Both the position numbers and the translations under genes were made by a program. Positions 11,641 to 25,065 of a stretch of DNA of 64,000 nt are shown here, piece after piece. The notes beneath the pieces were generated by a model that ran no database searches, was not told where the DNA came from, and saw only the letters and a program-made list of their open reading frames with translations. This DNA is from Harmothoe impar (Eukaryota > Annelida > Polychaeta > Phyllodocida > Polynoidae). The stretch covers positions 80,066,610 through 80,130,609 of the forward strand of contig OX381707.1 of NCBI GenBank assembly GCA_947462335.1, in the 5' to 3' direction. Every line of letters starts with the position of its first letter. Positions within the stretch are counted from its first letter, which is position 1.

Positions 11641-11945
11641 TCGTTGGTGCATTATCCCTTGAGGCATCGAAGAAACCATAATCCTTTGAGGGTACCAAAG
11701 TGATATCTATTCATCCATCATCATCATGCATGAATACAGCTCTGGCGGGTCTACTCACCAATACTGCATTAATGTATCATGCTGGCCCTTCTTTGGGTAC
11801 ATCAATCACGTATGGTTGGCAATACACTAATGAAACTTGGTGGAGTTATTTGTAAGGGCTGTATTTATGCATTAAATATCATGATGATGACCCAGTGCGG
11901 CCTTTAAGGGTTAAAGGATGCCACAGTGTTTTAATGCTACTTACC
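11640..11945. mobile_element. Old, diverged TTAA-type MITE copy
   Basis: Contains the family hallmarks ATCATGCATGAAT, CTCACCA and TTTAAGGGTTAAAGGATG, but with many changes relative to the better copy at 13553-13803. Confidence 0.4.
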
Positions 11946-13222
11946 TTTTTGTCAGAATGAGTTTGAGTTTGAGTTTTTGAATTATTTTATTGGCCATAAT
12001 TTCATAACATAGATGCTGTCCCAGTTACAGCCAAGAAACATTAGTGTGTACAACACATCTATAAGGATACATCAGATAGCACAGGCGTGTTTCCAGAAAA
12101 TCCAAACAACATGTAGAGAACAATAATTAAGTGTATGTGAACCAGAGGGTAAGATAATACAGTGGCTTCCACGGGCATCATATCTTAATTTGCCTCATGT
12201 AGGTCAATAACGACTGTACCAGCTTGACATTATATACCGTGCTGATAGTATGTACATATCTAAATTATTAATAGAATGAATGCTGCAAGACTACAACAGG
12301 TTGCATTATTCATCGCCGAAAATCATGCTGCATCATGCAGAAAACATAGGCCTGTTATCATTTGGTTTGTGGGTCAGGAGTGATAAGGAGTAGGCCAGAT
12401 TTCCCGTTCTCCTAACACTGGCAGTCTCAGGGCAAGGAGTCGGTTTGAGCTGTTTTAACATTGACTGGGTGCTTCAACATGTCTCCCTCCATCTTTCCCC
12501 TCCTTGACCTAATGACTCAGTTCTTTCACACTAACACTAAGGAGCAGCTGTGATATGTCTGTGGGTAGCTCATGAAGTAAATCTTTAAACATAGGGTCCA
12601 TGGTTGTAGATGCAAAACCTACTCTAACACAGCCTCAGCACAACTCAATAGGGAGTTTTAGCTAGGCGAACACAGACGTATACGTACACGTAGGGAGAGC
12701 TACGTGACCCTCTAGGTACGTCAGTAAAATGAGTTTTAGCACCCAGGCCCTCCCTGGCATGGTTGGTGTGCAATAAAATTATGTCTCTATTTGAATCTAA
12801 TTTTCTATATGTTCTACTTTTTCAATCTTTGCCATTTCCACTGAGCATAGCCACATATACTCGAACATGACTCTCATTAATTAAGAGCACACACATTGAT
12901 GACGTTATTAGAATGGTTGCTACGTTACACGTTACATAATAGCTACATCTACGTGTACGTTCAGCTTGCTAAATCTCCCTAATGAGTGTACCAGACATAT
13001 AGGGCAACGAATCAAAGGTACACACCGGTAGTTACCACAATACTTCATTGTTTTCTATCCTGCCCGAGGTTGTTAACTACACACGGGTGCATTCATAGTC
13101 AGACTTGTTTGATTCTCTGCTAGTTTATCACATTTATTCTCCTGTACTGCAGCATTAGCTCTAACCATCTTCATATCTTTATACTGTGGGTGAGAAACTT
13201 GTGCCCACACCTCCTTTAAGGG
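11946..13222. other. No supported feature
   Basis: Mostly unique sequence. There is a short TACGT-rich patch at 12675-12720 and 12945-12965 that I cannot interpret. Confidence 0.35.
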
Positions 13223-13445
13223 GTGAATCCACCAAGTCGGGTTGGGCCAAAATCAATCTGATCGGGTGCAAAAGCATGAATCGGGTAGTGAACCATCTCT
13301 GGTGGAAGTGCTCTCTGTCTGACGGATGGTACAATCGGGCTGCAAAAAGTCTGAAAATCGTAGTCGGGAGCAAAAAAGCGCCTCCACTGAGCCCGTCAGA
13401 CTGCAATCGGGTCCCAATCGGATTAGAATACTGCAGTGGATTCAC
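13223..13445. mobile_element. Possible MITE with GTGAATCCAC ends
   Basis: GTGAATCCAC at 13223-13232 and its exact reverse complement GTGGATTCAC at 13436-13445 bracket a 223-bp segment with scattered AATCGGG motifs. Only ten paired bases and no target duplication are seen, so chance is possible. Confidence 0.35.
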
Positions 13446-13552
13446 TTCCTCAGCCATATTATATATACAGGGCGCTTCCAGACAGTGAAGAACTTCCCAG
13501 ACAGTGGGCAGATCGGATACACCCTCTTATGAGTGATGGTTTGGCAGCCATC

Positions 13553-13803
13553 TTAACCCTTTAAGGATGGTATGATACCTTAATGCATCATACCCTTGGT
13601 TGTCATGATGAATGAATGCAGCCCTGGTAAGTAACCTGCCAGGGCTGCATTCAAGCATCATGCTGACCCAACAGGGTTGTGACACTCCTGTAGCACTGGC
13701 ATGATGCATGAATGAATCCCGGGTGAGTTACTCGCAGGGGCTGCATTGTTTCATTATGACGACAAATGCCATCCTTTAGAGGCATCTGTCGTTAAAGGGT
13801 TAA
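13553..13803. mobile_element. TTAA-flanked MITE
   Basis: Begins TTAACCCTTTAAGGATGG and ends GTTAAAGGGTTAA, giving inverted termini with TTAA at both edges. The interior has GCATCAT and GCAGCCCTGGT palindromic stretches. Copies or fragments occur at 11.64, 21.82, 28.64, 45.80, 47.35 and 49.89 kb. The TTAA target points to a piggyBac-like or Kolobok-like mobiliser. Confidence 0.75.
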
Positions 13804-14581
13804 GAGCATTTTTCTTAAGTAATAAGGGCTGAGGCCTCTCCTGGAGGTTATCAAGGCTTTCATCTTATCCTTCAATATTAATGAGTCTGCCTAAGTAGTA
13901 GCATAAAGGGCTTCTATAGAGTAGATTGGCCAATCTAGGTCTAAGATAAGAGTCTTAAGTGGGGAAGCCTGAGATTGCTTTTACGGCTTTTTGAATATAT
14001 TCCATGAGTATAATGTGGTAGATGGCGTTTCTAGCAGGTTAATTATAGGAAATGTATGCATGTATACAACAGATATTAAGTGATGTTTAACTTAAAGCAC
14101 GTTTTAAAGTAAGCTACAACAGCTGGTCATATATCTATATAACAACCTATATAATATCCGTATGACAATGTAGTAGGAATTGATGTGTAAATTAATATAG
14201 AACTGGAGTAAATCAGGCAAACCTATTTGTAGCAATAGCCTGAGGTCGCTCAGCCTGTTTCAGACACTCTCCCTTAATTCTCTGTCTTTCATTGTCATTT
14301 CCTACTCTGATCGCTCATCCCTCTTCTCCATCTTTCCCCTGCCAATGTCAAACCCCACCTGACCTTTCCCTAACGCCTTAATCCCATTCACTGCACACCT
14401 CAGCTGTCTCTACAGCTGACAGGTCAGGCAGAGTCAGAAAAAAAGAAAAAGAGGAAAGAGAGGAAATGACTACACAACCTCCATGACTGCGAAGACCAAA
14501 CTGTATTAGGCTACAGAAAAGGCACTTCTGATGTTAATATTCCTGCAGTAGACTACACAGGCGTAGGAAGCAAATCATGAT

Positions 14582-14593
14582 TGGGGGGGGGGG
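14582..14593. repeat. G-run
   Basis: Homopolymeric G tract; similar runs occur at 14889-14898 and 21101-21115. Confidence 0.9.
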
Positions 14594-14637
14594 CAAGGGG
14601 CCCACTCAAACCAGCTTTAAATATCAGTGTTTATGCA

Positions 14638-14749
14638 TACCCGGTGGGCATAGGACATTGAATCAACATTGATAATTGGTTGCCAATGTTGATTCAATGT
14701 TGATCTATCATTGATTCAACGTTGAAAGTAATTTTGTGCCCACTGGGTA
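14638..14749. mobile_element. 112-bp MITE, TACCCGGTGGGCA ends
   Basis: TACCCGGTGGGCA (14638-14650) and TGCCCACTGGGTA (14737-14749) are inverted repeats with one mismatch. The interior is full of TTGATTCAATGTTGAT-type palindromes, so the whole element folds on itself. The terminal TA may be the target duplication, as in Tc1/mariner-type elements. Confidence 0.8.
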
Positions 14750-17700
14750 ATGATCACCTATATTAGACTGTATTGAAAAGTAGTATTTAGCACCCTTTAG
14801 TTCTTGGGGTCCAGTCCCCTCTGCATCCACTTTTCCCTATGCAGGAGAGGGAAGTATTGAAACTTGTGTGTATTATATTACAGGTCTTGACAAATGTGGG
14901 GGGGGGGGGGCAAACATATTCAGGCCCCCCTCCTCAGTGATTCCGTACCCCCCCCCCCTTTTCATACACCACTGGACTAACGCTGACTGCAAGTGTTCAA
15001 GTTCCAAGGTGCTTAAAAAACCATTGTACTCCTGGGTGAGAGGCATTTATTGAAAATACAGGATTCAGTCCTTGATATATATTTCAATTTCCCAAGATTT
15101 TGGTCAGTAAATTGGTTAAAACAGATTAAACACTTCATGTATTCTCTGCTAATCTCAATACACACACAATAAAGTTATTGATTAACCACAAACCTTCAGG
15201 AGGCCTCTCAAAGGAGTAGAACTGAAGTTTCTAATATGCCATTTTAGGGTTCATGTATTCCCGAGGGTTCAGTATGATGTACTGGTGCAGTGCTGGTGAG
15301 AGACCTGACATCAGTATGTTGGTTACTCATGATGTCAAATGAACTTCTACCATAATGCACTAGTTTCTCCAATGGTTAACGTTGCTACTTTATAAGGTTA
15401 AGTGTGGGCTTCTTTAGCTAGCTGATTAAATTGGGTACTTATGGGGTTAAATGGTATGTCACAGACTATTGTATTGAACAGTGGTACTGCTTTCATGCTG
15501 CTTACCCATTTAATTATCTAACTGATCATTAAATGTCAAAAGGTATAGATTTTTTAGATCGGTGTCAAATTAAAGAAGGTCATTACTATCATCATTTGGC
15601 TCATGGTGTTTTTACTTCAGTAGATTAGATTGAAGATTCAAAGGTCTCAGGTAATTCTACTGACAACAAGCTACGTTTTTACGTAAGTATATTAGATTTT
15701 AGTTTTAACGGTCTAAGGTAATTCTACTTACAAACTGGCTACATCAAAGGAATGCACCATCAGGCTAACCTTATGCCTGCCTACAAATAGAACTATGAAA
15801 GAGGGTAAATTGAATGAAATGAGAAATTCAGGATGAGATAGATCTATACAGTTTTAAATTTGGCCAGGTTAGGGCATGGATAACATTGACTCCTACCCTC
15901 AATTATACAATATGAAGGAAAACTGGATAAAGTGATGATATTGATAAAAAGGAGCACATGTAGAAATTGAGGAATTATGAGACTTGAGGAATGCAAAAGA
16001 AGTAGGAAAGCATTATACATACATGTAGGGACACCAAAGAATACATGAAGGTGGAAATGTTATAGAGGAGAAAGAAGTAAAAAGGGATGATTGCTGTGAT
16101 GAAGAGAGGACCAGTTGAGACGGATAGCGAGAAGGAAGATGTAGTGGGGAAGGGAGCCAGGGACATATTACTATAGCAGCGTTAGGCCCTATCCCTGCTA
16201 GATTATACCTCCTGTAGTATAGGTCTTGATATGGTTGCTACGGAAACTGTCTTTTTGATCAACTCTACACTGATCCAATGATCTTTCACCAAGGCCTTCC
16301 TCACTACATCCACTAGTCTGGTGATTTGTTACAGCATGCACTAGGTGCACCCACACTACTAAGTAATGACAAGGCCAAGTTGGGACGCGCAGTAAAAGGG
16401 AGGTGAGATATGTGATGAAAAGATTGTGGTCAAAGGCATGCATGAAGTGAAAGGCTGAGTGCAAAAGAGAAAAAGGGAGGCAAATAAACTAAATACTGTG
16501 GTAGGTGAGTAAAGTTATGTGAGGTATGCCTACAGCTTTTTACCCAAAATAACTTTAGTACCAGTCACATAGAAGCTCACTTCCTCCCTCAAAAACCTAC
16601 ACTTTTGGTTAATTACCATTTTTGAAGATATTTATGTACTCAATTCATAAATCTTGTCAGAGCGTTGAGATAAAATGATTACCACAGCCAAATATGTTCA
16701 TCTTCTGACAAGTGCAAGGGTTATTCGAGGAGAAATACATAGAAAACATTAGTTTACTATAACAAGGAAATCAATAAACAAATCCAATAAACAGTGGTAA
16801 AGCTCATACGCTGGCAGTATAAATAATAAATGACATGTTTCAGTTGATGAATGTTACATGCAACCTCAATGAGGTTTCTGTGTAGCCGTAAGTCTCGTCC
16901 ATAAGGAAAATAGCTGTTTTCCATAGACTAAGGACTGTTATCATCTTTAGTCAGACTTTAGCTTCAAATGACCTCAAAGGACATACTGTGAAGAACCACA
17001 TGCCAAGATAGTAGGTGTCTGATGTTGTGTGTAGCTGATGGTGAGGTCATGACCACTTCCCAATAAACACCCTACCTAACCATGCTGTCTCCTCTGTCAC
17101 CCAATCAACTACACCCAACAAATTTTTCTCAGATTTTCCTGATCTTTTCTTTTTTGATCTTATTGCATGGTAGCTTTGATTTTTCTGCATTAATCTAAAA
17201 TACCTTTTTCAATTTTGATTCAATTGTATTACAGCATTAGCAGCAGCTGTCCTTATACTTTATACTATGTTAGAGACACCTTTCTGTTGTCTGTGCCTTC
17301 ACCTCTTGTATTCAGAATACATGCGAAATGTCTTTTCCACACACTATAGAAAATTCCTGACAGGGAGCTAATCAAGACAAGCCCTGCTGAGAGTAATACT
17401 TCAGTAGCAATCTTATAACAGGCACTTCACTGTCGTAAGAGCTGAGGCCTTTCCTGAAGGTTATCAAGCTTTTATCCAATCATCTAATATTAATGGGTAA
17501 GGCCTGGCTGTAGCATCTATGCCATATATAAAGTAGATTGAGCAATGTAGGACTAGGATAAGATGCTGTGGGAGATGGTAATTACTATTATGGTTTGCGG
17601 GACATGTTGAATGAATAAAAGGGTTGGTTGTTTTTATAGGAAGGAATGGTATTTGCAATATGATTTCAACCAATAGAAAGAAACCACGTTTACACATGAA

Positions 17701-18690
17701 ATATGCACTTAGGCACTGTAAGAACTACTGGATGTACCTTAGTACCAGTTATACACCTAACGCTCTCATATGTTTAGAGTATGGTCTTAAAATTTCTTTC
17801 TAATTCTCAAAATAATGTTTTACACCAAGACCTTCTGAATATATGATGCTAGTCATATTTTGAGGATGCTTTGTCATTGAATTGAATTAAAAAAACATAA
17901 GGAACAGGCAGAATAAATTCCAAATACAAGTTAAGATTTCCAACATCCTCATATGGCACAGTCAGGAGACCTAGCGTCTGCTAGGTCTGAACCCTCCCCT
18001 TGTGTCTTGTTGAATAACTATACAACGGCATATGCAGCTGACGCCTCTAGAATTTTGAAACAGGTGCTACACATAATGAATCACTCTTCTCTTTGCTTTT
18101 CTCTTCACACCCAATCAATATCCATGAATTGTTAATTATTCAAACATCAACAAGTATACATTTGTCTGCATGTGTTAGTTGGGCTGAAACTGGTGAAAAC
18201 AATGAAAAGGTACATATCAAAACTGATGAAGATAAAAAAAAGTAGGTAACCACTGAGATGATTCCGAAAAAAAATCTGGTATCTGGTACTGGTACAACCT
18301 CAGAGAAGTCAGCGTCATTGTCACTAAAACCACTCTGACTTGAAAGTCAGGCAGTGTGGGGTCTTTATCCCACAAACAGTCTTCACCACACAATTATGGT
18401 GTTAAAGTTTAAGTCCAAATTTCTTTTTCCCACTAATGTCTTTTCCCTCAAAGGCAATATAATGGTATTTATCCCACAAACCCAAAGATATAGGCTTTAT
18501 CTCCCAATGCCTATATAGTGGCTGTATATGGCCATGCAGTGACAAGTCTTTATCTCCCAAAGCTTATATATATATGGCTGAGAGTGGTTTTAGTGAGTGT
18601 GTATGAGGCAAACGTGTCAAGTGTATGAGACATCTCTACAATCTACCACCACTGTCAACCGTACACTCAGCCCGGACAGCTCAATCTGCA
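17701..18690. other. No supported gene; TTTATCCCACAAA echoes
   Basis: From 18365 to 18570 the motifs TTTATCCCACAAA and TTTATCTCCCAA recur at irregular spacing. Function and origin are unclear. The rest is unremarkable. Confidence 0.35.
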
Positions 18691-21100
18691 TGCCCTCAGA
18701 GCCGTCACAGGACTGTGACAGCAGCGTGACGTATCATCAGCATAGAAGCCCCCGTCTCCCAGTGGACCGCCTCCCCAGATACGCATACTCAGTAATTTAT
18801 ATCTACCTTGCAGCCATGTGAGCTGAATATAAAGTTGGAACTGTAGGACCTTGAGACATGAAGTGCCTTTTTTATCCATTCTCCTCGGCCATTAGAAGGA
18901 AGTGTTTATGTGTTGTAGTTTATAGTTGTTTTTCAAAAAAATTATTTGTTGATTATCTTCAGCTGAACAATTTGTTTCCTAAATGAATGATAGTAGTGAC
19001 ATCAACCATAATATTATAAATACATTACCCAATATCCTTCTTATCTGTAACAGACCATTCACAACGCAATGACAAATCATCTCCCAACAAGCCACAAACC
19101 ACGAGCTGGCCCGCGCCCTGCCACACTGAGCCAGTAATCAGTTATTGGTGTCTGCCTTGCAGATATGTGACATGAATATATAAAGGGAACTTCCATCACA
19201 ATCCTCTCTTACCTCTTCTCTTGGACTCATAAAAGAAAGTGATATTGTATATGGCAGCAGATGAAGGTAAAAAGAACAGACTAAAGGAATAACAATGAAA
19301 TAAAATACATCATATTGTCTGCAGCTGGTCTTAACAAATTATGATGAACTGAAATCATGTATTTGTATGCCACTCATTGACCACCAACAAACTAGTTTTG
19401 AACTCTGACCATAACCTCTCTCCACCTCTGTGCAGATCAATTTACAAGGTATTATCATTCAACTGCCAACCAGCAGGGACTAAAGAACTATTTGCTTGTA
19501 CATTCAGGTTTCCTCTCTCAAAAAGTAACAAATATACTTAGAGGATGCAAGTTGATGAAGATTTCGTCATCAGCTGAAAGTTCACAATATTAAACTTATG
19601 GATGAATTCAACTGACCGATGGAATCACAGCCAATCATGTCAGTGTAATACACCCTTAAGACAGGAAGTGTTCGTGATGTCCATCTGGTGTTTTTTTTAA
19701 AGATACATTTTGGATTTTACTGTCATCTACACTTTGTGAATCCTTTGCTCTTGACAAAACGATGTAGTTTAAACACCTACATCAACACTAGATTAGATCT
19801 ATATACATGTCAAATGAGGTGTTGCCATCTCCTTGTCCTTTTTACAAAGACACCCTGTTATGTGTAGGATAATGTATAAGAGTTGCCTGTCAAGCTGCAT
19901 CAACTTTCTTAAAAAACATTATGAATTTAAGTAAGTGAAGAGTAAGTGAATAATTATGTGATATACATGAGTGTAGAACTGGAGTGAAAAAGAGTAGAGC
20001 ATTCACTGCAATGAAGTCCCTGGCTCTTTGTCTTCTGTCACACTCTCACTCTTTTCTCTGTCTCTCTCATTGTTCATGACTTTCCTCACCTTTCCTTTTC
20101 TCTGGTCTTTTCCCCTGCCAATGTCAGATCCCACATGACCTTTACCAAGCATGTTCATCCCACGCAGCCCACATTGCGCTGTCACCACAATTGACAGGCC
20201 AGACAGAGATCAGGCAAAAAAACAAAAGCAAAGGACATGTCGGCAGGATCCGAAGGCTCACCACAACCTTCCATCTGTGCGACTTAGATTGACGAAGACA
20301 ACAAAAAAGGATTTCCTTGCTGCAGAAGACACACACTGTTCTAGAAGGTCTTGTGAGACCACCTACATGCAATTTTTCCTATAGTTGGTTGTTGAAGTAC
20401 TAGGGCCTGATATAAAAATTAAAATACTACAAAAAATAGTTAACCATATACAATGAGGACCAACTTTTCATGTGTTCACATAAATTTGCCTGGCTGAAAT
20501 AGCTGTGGGTGAGGTGTGGGGGGGGGGGTTGTATTGTGTTATATATTTTCTTATTAATACTGAAAATGGTCACATACTTTGATTTCATCCACATCCAGTT
20601 AAAGTGCATTTTCACAAAGATGTTCCAGGAATTTTGTGAAAGTGAAGTGTAAATAACAGCAGGGTACAACTAGATAATGCATGGCGGGTATTACAGGTTC
20701 AGGTGAAGGAAGGAGATAAAAAGGAGCTGAAAAATGATGATGAAGAAGAAGAAAGACAGTGATATAAGGCTAGGGAGGCAGCATCATCCATCCCTTACCC
20801 TGCCGGAATATACCCCTTGAAGGCTCAATATATTTAGACAAGGTTGGCAAAGATTATGTACTTTCTACTCTAAAATGTGTCTTTCAACTAGACATGCCCC
20901 TGCTTGTCCACACATCTGGTGATCTGTTACGGAATGTACTACACAAGCCCACAGCAGCAGTGAGTAATGACAAGGAAGGTCTGCCTGCCAAGCTGGCATG
21001 GACTTTAAAGCAAAGTGAGAACATTAATAGGAGATAAAAAATAATGAGATCAGAGGAATGCATGGAGTGATTGCAGCGAGACCAAAAGAGAAAAAGGGTG

Positions 21101-21115
21101 GGGGGGGGGGGGGGG
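21101..21115. repeat. Long G homopolymer
   Basis: A run of about 15 G in module c; the paralogous sites at 16.47, 30.55 and 48.52 kb lack it. Run length is prone to assembly error. Confidence 0.85.
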
Positions 21116-21460
21116 AATAAACTGAAGTCTGTGGTATGTGTGAGAAAGTATCTAAGCGATGATTATTAGCTTTGACAGGACCTTAGAACCAGTCACCTAC
21201 ATAATCTGAAAGCGTTCCTGTTAGACCAGAACAAGGCATAATATTACGTCTGTAATTGTATTCAATTATATCATTCTCTCACCATAGTAAAGTCAATAAA
21301 AGGTCAGCCATAAAGCTGAAACAGTTTCATTTATTGACCCAAAATTTGGAATGGACAATAGGTTATGTGTCAATTGAACTTTTCTGTCTATAGCAGTATG
21401 ACAAAGATCAAAGAAGTTTCACTATATAGATTGTGAAAGCATTGCAGTGCACAACTGAGA

Positions 21461-21586
21461 CCTTTATAGGATAGACACAAAGGTGCCATTCTCAGCACGT
21501 CAATGGAGGGACTCACAGACAGCCAATAGGATTTGCCCTTACATCCGATCAGCCAATGGGATCAATTGTGACAGCTGCAATTGGCT
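21461..21586 (-). promoter_or_regulatory. Promoter-like module: three CCAAT boxes plus TATA
   Basis: Read on the minus strand, CCAAT-box motifs lie at 21580-21586 (AGCCAAT), 21551-21557 and 21521-21527 (both as ATTGGCT), roughly 30 bp apart. A CAGCTG E-box is at 21572-21577 and an ACGTG core near 21500. A TATA-like CCTATAAAGG lies at 21470-21461. Spacing fits a Pol II promoter firing toward lower coordinates, with initiation near 21435. The same arrangement is kept at 28.25, 48.95 and, inverted, 44.53 kb while surrounding sequence diverges. The transcript is unknown. Confidence 0.45.
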
Positions 21587-21818
21587 TCAACGACATTTTT
21601 CCTGTCTGGTTCCTCTAGGTCAATATTTATCCGGAGAGGGATTTAGAATTGAAAAGTCTATCAAGAGCAATTTATTTGGAAATATAATGCAGCAGTAGCC
21701 TTGTGATGCCATATATTCAAGTATCATAATAAGACCCTTAGATCTGGACATATCAGAGGAAAAAAACATGAGTAGGGACACCTTTGTTATACAATATTTC
21801 ATAAACACTGTAAAGTCT

Positions 21819-22014
21819 TTACCCTTTAAAGAGATGTCACAAAAATATGACATTTGTTGTGTATCATTCTGACCTCATGGGAGTGTCTCAACCCTATAGG
21901 GTCGGCATGATGCTCGAAAGCAGCACTGGTGAATTACTCACCAGGGCTGCCTTAATGCATCATGACAACGAAGGAAATGATGCATATAGGCATTATGCCA
22001 TCCTTAAAGGGTAA
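21819..22014. mobile_element. TTAA-type MITE in module d
   Basis: Starts TTACCCTTTAAAGA and ends TCCTTAAAGGGTAA. The paralogous locus at 32761-32770 reads ATCTTAATGC with no insert, an empty site holding a single TTAA. Confidence 0.75.
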
Positions 22015-24177
22015 ATGCTAAAATAAAGTAATGTGTAATGAGTGATAAATCTGCAAGCATTGCTTTGGAAATATCAATTATAACATATTCTTCATCTTCT
22101 GATCTTCGTCATACTGCTATAGATAAATTATTGTGAATATCAAATTTGGATTGAGTAACAGGCCCGCATCGGGCTAGCCGGCTAATTGACACTCTTCTCA
22201 CGCCATACATGCCACCTCTCATCAATCTCCTTCTTCCCGCTCAGCTCACACGTAATCTCAAACAGATTTAAATGCCTTTGAGGCAGCAGGACAGGAGAGG
22301 GCCTTTATATATAATTGAGAAAGATAAAGTGAATTATATCGCCTTTGAACATGTACGTAAAAGTAAAAATGGAGTAGATGCTAATGAAAGGAAGGTATAG
22401 GAACTAAAACCGGGCTACCTGAATAAGTCACATACTAGAAGGGATGGAAATGAGGTTGGACATAAAACTACTAGAACCCTTTGTATTTGGTGAACTTGAC
22501 GTATTAGAAGCATAGCTCCCTCCTGGACTTTTGTAGCCAAAGACCTTGAAATATATGGATCCTTCTTATGGGAAAGTATCACAGGGGAGCTGAACATTTT
22601 CGTGCAAAGATCAATCGGCTGTTAAAAGGTCATCATTCCATTACAAAAGAGAAACTTTATGATCAGTTGTAATGCCATAGTCTGGGGAGGATGGGGGCTG
22701 TCAGAGACTTGACAGAGATAAGAGACTTGTCACAATTTGTGGCTTGCATGATTAGAGGTGGATTGTAGCAGGTCAACTGTATAACACAATCCTACCTCAA
22801 AATGGATGGAAACTACCAATATATCATCCTCGTGGCACAGCATACAAAAAAGTTGTTAGAAGTAACATCTTTAAAATCCTAGATATGGTTACCTTTGGTA
22901 GGATAGAGTACAGAAATACACTTCGATTGAGGTGTTTTAATACTAGTCATTCCCAAATTCATAAGCCATATATTCTGTGATTATATAGTGTGATATAATT
23001 ATTATCTGATTCAAATCTTAAATACTAAAATTACACCAAAAGAAAACTCCTTGTAAACAAATTGCTCTACTTTGGGACGGTTATATAGTCTGAGGTGTCT
23101 TCAATAGAAACATACATAACCCAATTTACTGAGAAATCTCTTTGTGTCCCACCGGTACTTTTAACTAATTAGTCTCGTCTAGGTTTAGTTAAATATTGAC
23201 ACAACTAATAACTAGTGTAATGGGTGCAGAAACACCACATACAGGTAGTGTAGACAGCAGACAGTAGATGGCTCCAGTATATGCCTGTTGATTCTTGTGG
23301 GAACTAGCTGTATGTAGTGTTTGGTCACGTGGTAACATGGATGACCGGACCACACGAGTGTCAGGCCTTTATACTAATACTACCTACCCCCTGCTGACCA
23401 TCTCTACCACAGCACACTCAGTGTAGGCCTGTAGTTAAAACTATTGGAAGCTTTTAAATATCTTTTATCACTAAATATCGGATATATAGCAAACACTATG
23501 ATTGTGAATTACTGTAGTGGGGAAGGCGTACCAGCAGGGGTAGGGTAGAGCAAGGGAAAAGGAGATATACATAAGAAAGCTGTCATCTAAGGATGGTTAA
23601 GGAAGTAAAAATAAAGGGAATATATGATTAAACAACATGGGGGAGAGATGCGGAATGAAAATGGGGCCAAGAAGATGCCATAATATCAAACTAATCATTA
23701 ACATTATTCATTGACAAACCAGTCTTGATGAGAACCAAAAAGCAACCTCCAGCAATTTCATGGATCGAGACCTTGGCGGAAATTGCCATTGGGAGATTTT
23801 TCCCAATTTTTGCTGACTAATAATTGTGACCTGAAGAAGCAAATTGACACAGATGAACCTGATCCATTTCTTTGACTTTTCTTAATGGATTTAATGTCAA
23901 TGGTGTGCAGCAGGTTAGAATATAGGACTGTGATGGAAATACTGACATGCTATTGCATAGACTGGGATAACTTTATTCTCCCTTCCTTCTGGCATAATTA
24001 AATATGGTGGAATAAAGCTTAATTATGCTTACAGCTTATACAATGATGATGGAGTAAGATGAATAATGTCATAAAATATCTCATGTGGCAATTGCAATGT
24101 GGATATTCCTGACATTCAAGAACCACCTAAACATGTCTCGCTCTTATCTTTTGCTGTTCAATTCATATAAGATTGTA

Positions 24178-24224
24178 CAAGTGAGGGCGCAAACAGATTC
24201 CATCTGTTTGCTAGCCCTCACTTG
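24178..24224. repeat. Terminal hairpin
   Basis: CAAGTGAGGGC and GCCCTCACTTG pair, followed inward by GCAAACAGAT with ATCTGTTTGC. The loop is about 3 nt, with a small asymmetric bulge. Near-identical hairpins lie at 57422-57468 and 62385-62431. Confidence 0.85.
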
Positions 24225-24649
24225 TTTGAGAAGATACTGGATTTAATATTTATGCAGGGTTGTTTAGGCATTTGGAGGGGTGTTTGGGATTTATTTCAGA
24301 GTTAGTGAGGAAATTTGTTTACTTGATGAGGTTATAAATGGCAACAAAGGAATTCCTTCTGTTATAATGGAAACTGATTTTATTAATAATTAAAAGGGCA
24401 GCAATGAATTGACTTGGATGAAGATTGATATATTGAAGAGTTCTTAGACTTTCTAAGTGTCTAGTGGAATTCCTAGATATAGAGTTTCTAGACCCATTGA
24501 TTGAGTTTAGATACACATGTTGAAGAGTTCCTAAACATGTGGATGAGTTTCCTAGATATGTGGAACAGTTTCCATATGGGTTTCATGCCTGACTTGTATC
24601 TGAAATTCCCTCTCATGAAGTCCATATTTAAAGGGCTAGTATGCATGTT

Positions 24650-24905
24650 GGGGAGCCCCTAGGCATGGTATGGAGCCCCTACATGTGTTGTGGAGCTCCT
24701 ACACGTGTTGTGGAGCCCCTAGGCGTGGTATGGAGCCCCTACAGTGTTGTGGAGCCCCTAGTCATGGTGTGGAGCCCCTAGGCGTGGTATGGAGCCCCTA
24801 CACGTGTTGTAGAGCCCCTACACGTGTTGTGGATCCCCTAGGCGTGGTATGGAGCCGCTACACGTGTTGTGGAGCCCCTAGGCGTGGTATGGGGCCCCTG
24901 ATCAA
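24650..24905. repeat. 20-bp minisatellite
   Basis: Alternating units TGGAGCCCCTAGGCGTGGTA and TGGAGCCCCTACACGTGTTG, about thirteen in all. The 20-bp period opens several frames that are not genes. Confidence 0.9.
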
Positions 24906-24935
24906 GGTTCTGAGTGCTGTGTCCATTTGGCCAAG

Positions 24936-25065
24936 GCTCCCGCTCCTGTGACTCCGGCGACTCCCGCTCCTGTGACTCCGGCGACTCCCGCTCCCGTGCC
25001 TCCCGTACGTGCGACTCCCGCTCGTACCGCTCGCGTTCACTGGAAAATATAAGAATTTACATATA
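24936..25065 (+). pseudogene. Arg/Ser-coding segment in repeat
   Basis: The plus strand reads a peptide of RSCDSGDSRS units ending YRSRSLENIRIYI and a stop. The same peptide with substitutions is present at about 25690-25795, 58262-58370, 62948-63045 and 63898-64000. It looks like an RS domain of splicing-factor type, possibly a captured exon. Expanded GACTCCCG/GCTCCCG triplet-like units could produce the same peptide by chance. No start codon or other domain is attached. Confidence 0.35.

Larger units (their letters stand above)
13815..17700. repeat. Copy 1 of the tandemly duplicated non-coding locus
   Basis: Contains modules found elsewhere in the same orientation. Module p is at 13815-13975, repeated at 17430-17585 (GCTGAGGCCT, GAGGTTATCAAG, AATATTAATG). 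Module b is at 14255-14510 (CCCTGCCAATGTCA, AGCTGACAGG), matching 20.0, 29.2 and 36.4 kb. Module x is at 15180-15500 (CTTCAGGAGGC), matching 47.27 kb. Module c is at 16190-16620 (TCTGGTGAT.TGTTACAGCATG, AGTAATGACAAGG), matching 20.9, 30.4 and 48.4 kb. Identity is clearly below that of the 20/29-kb pair. No shared long reading frame is seen. Confidence 0.65.
18690..24177. repeat. Copy 2 of the tandemly duplicated non-coding locus
   Basis: The fullest copy. Modules in order: m (18690-18900 and 19050-19260, GTGACAGCA, GCAGCCATGTGA), n (19767-19920), b (20005-20370), c (20700-21220), promoter-like d (21390-21590), MITE f (21819-22014), e (22155-22350, TAATTGACACTC), i (22430-22860), j (23135-23220) and g (23410-24160). 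From n through g it matches 28.97-35.15 kb, offset growing from 9205 to about 10975 bp through local insertions. No reading frame is conserved between copies. Confidence 0.8.

Noticed and set aside
23700..23830. Possible conserved exon (peptide PPAISWIET) in module g
   Set aside because: Copies at 10.07, 23.75 and 34.73 kb differ by frame-changing indels and an early stop, so coding constraint is not supported.
24670..24951. 93-codon frame with repeated Cys/Gly/Pro motifs
   Set aside because: It is the 20-bp minisatellite read in one frame; unit count varies between copies.
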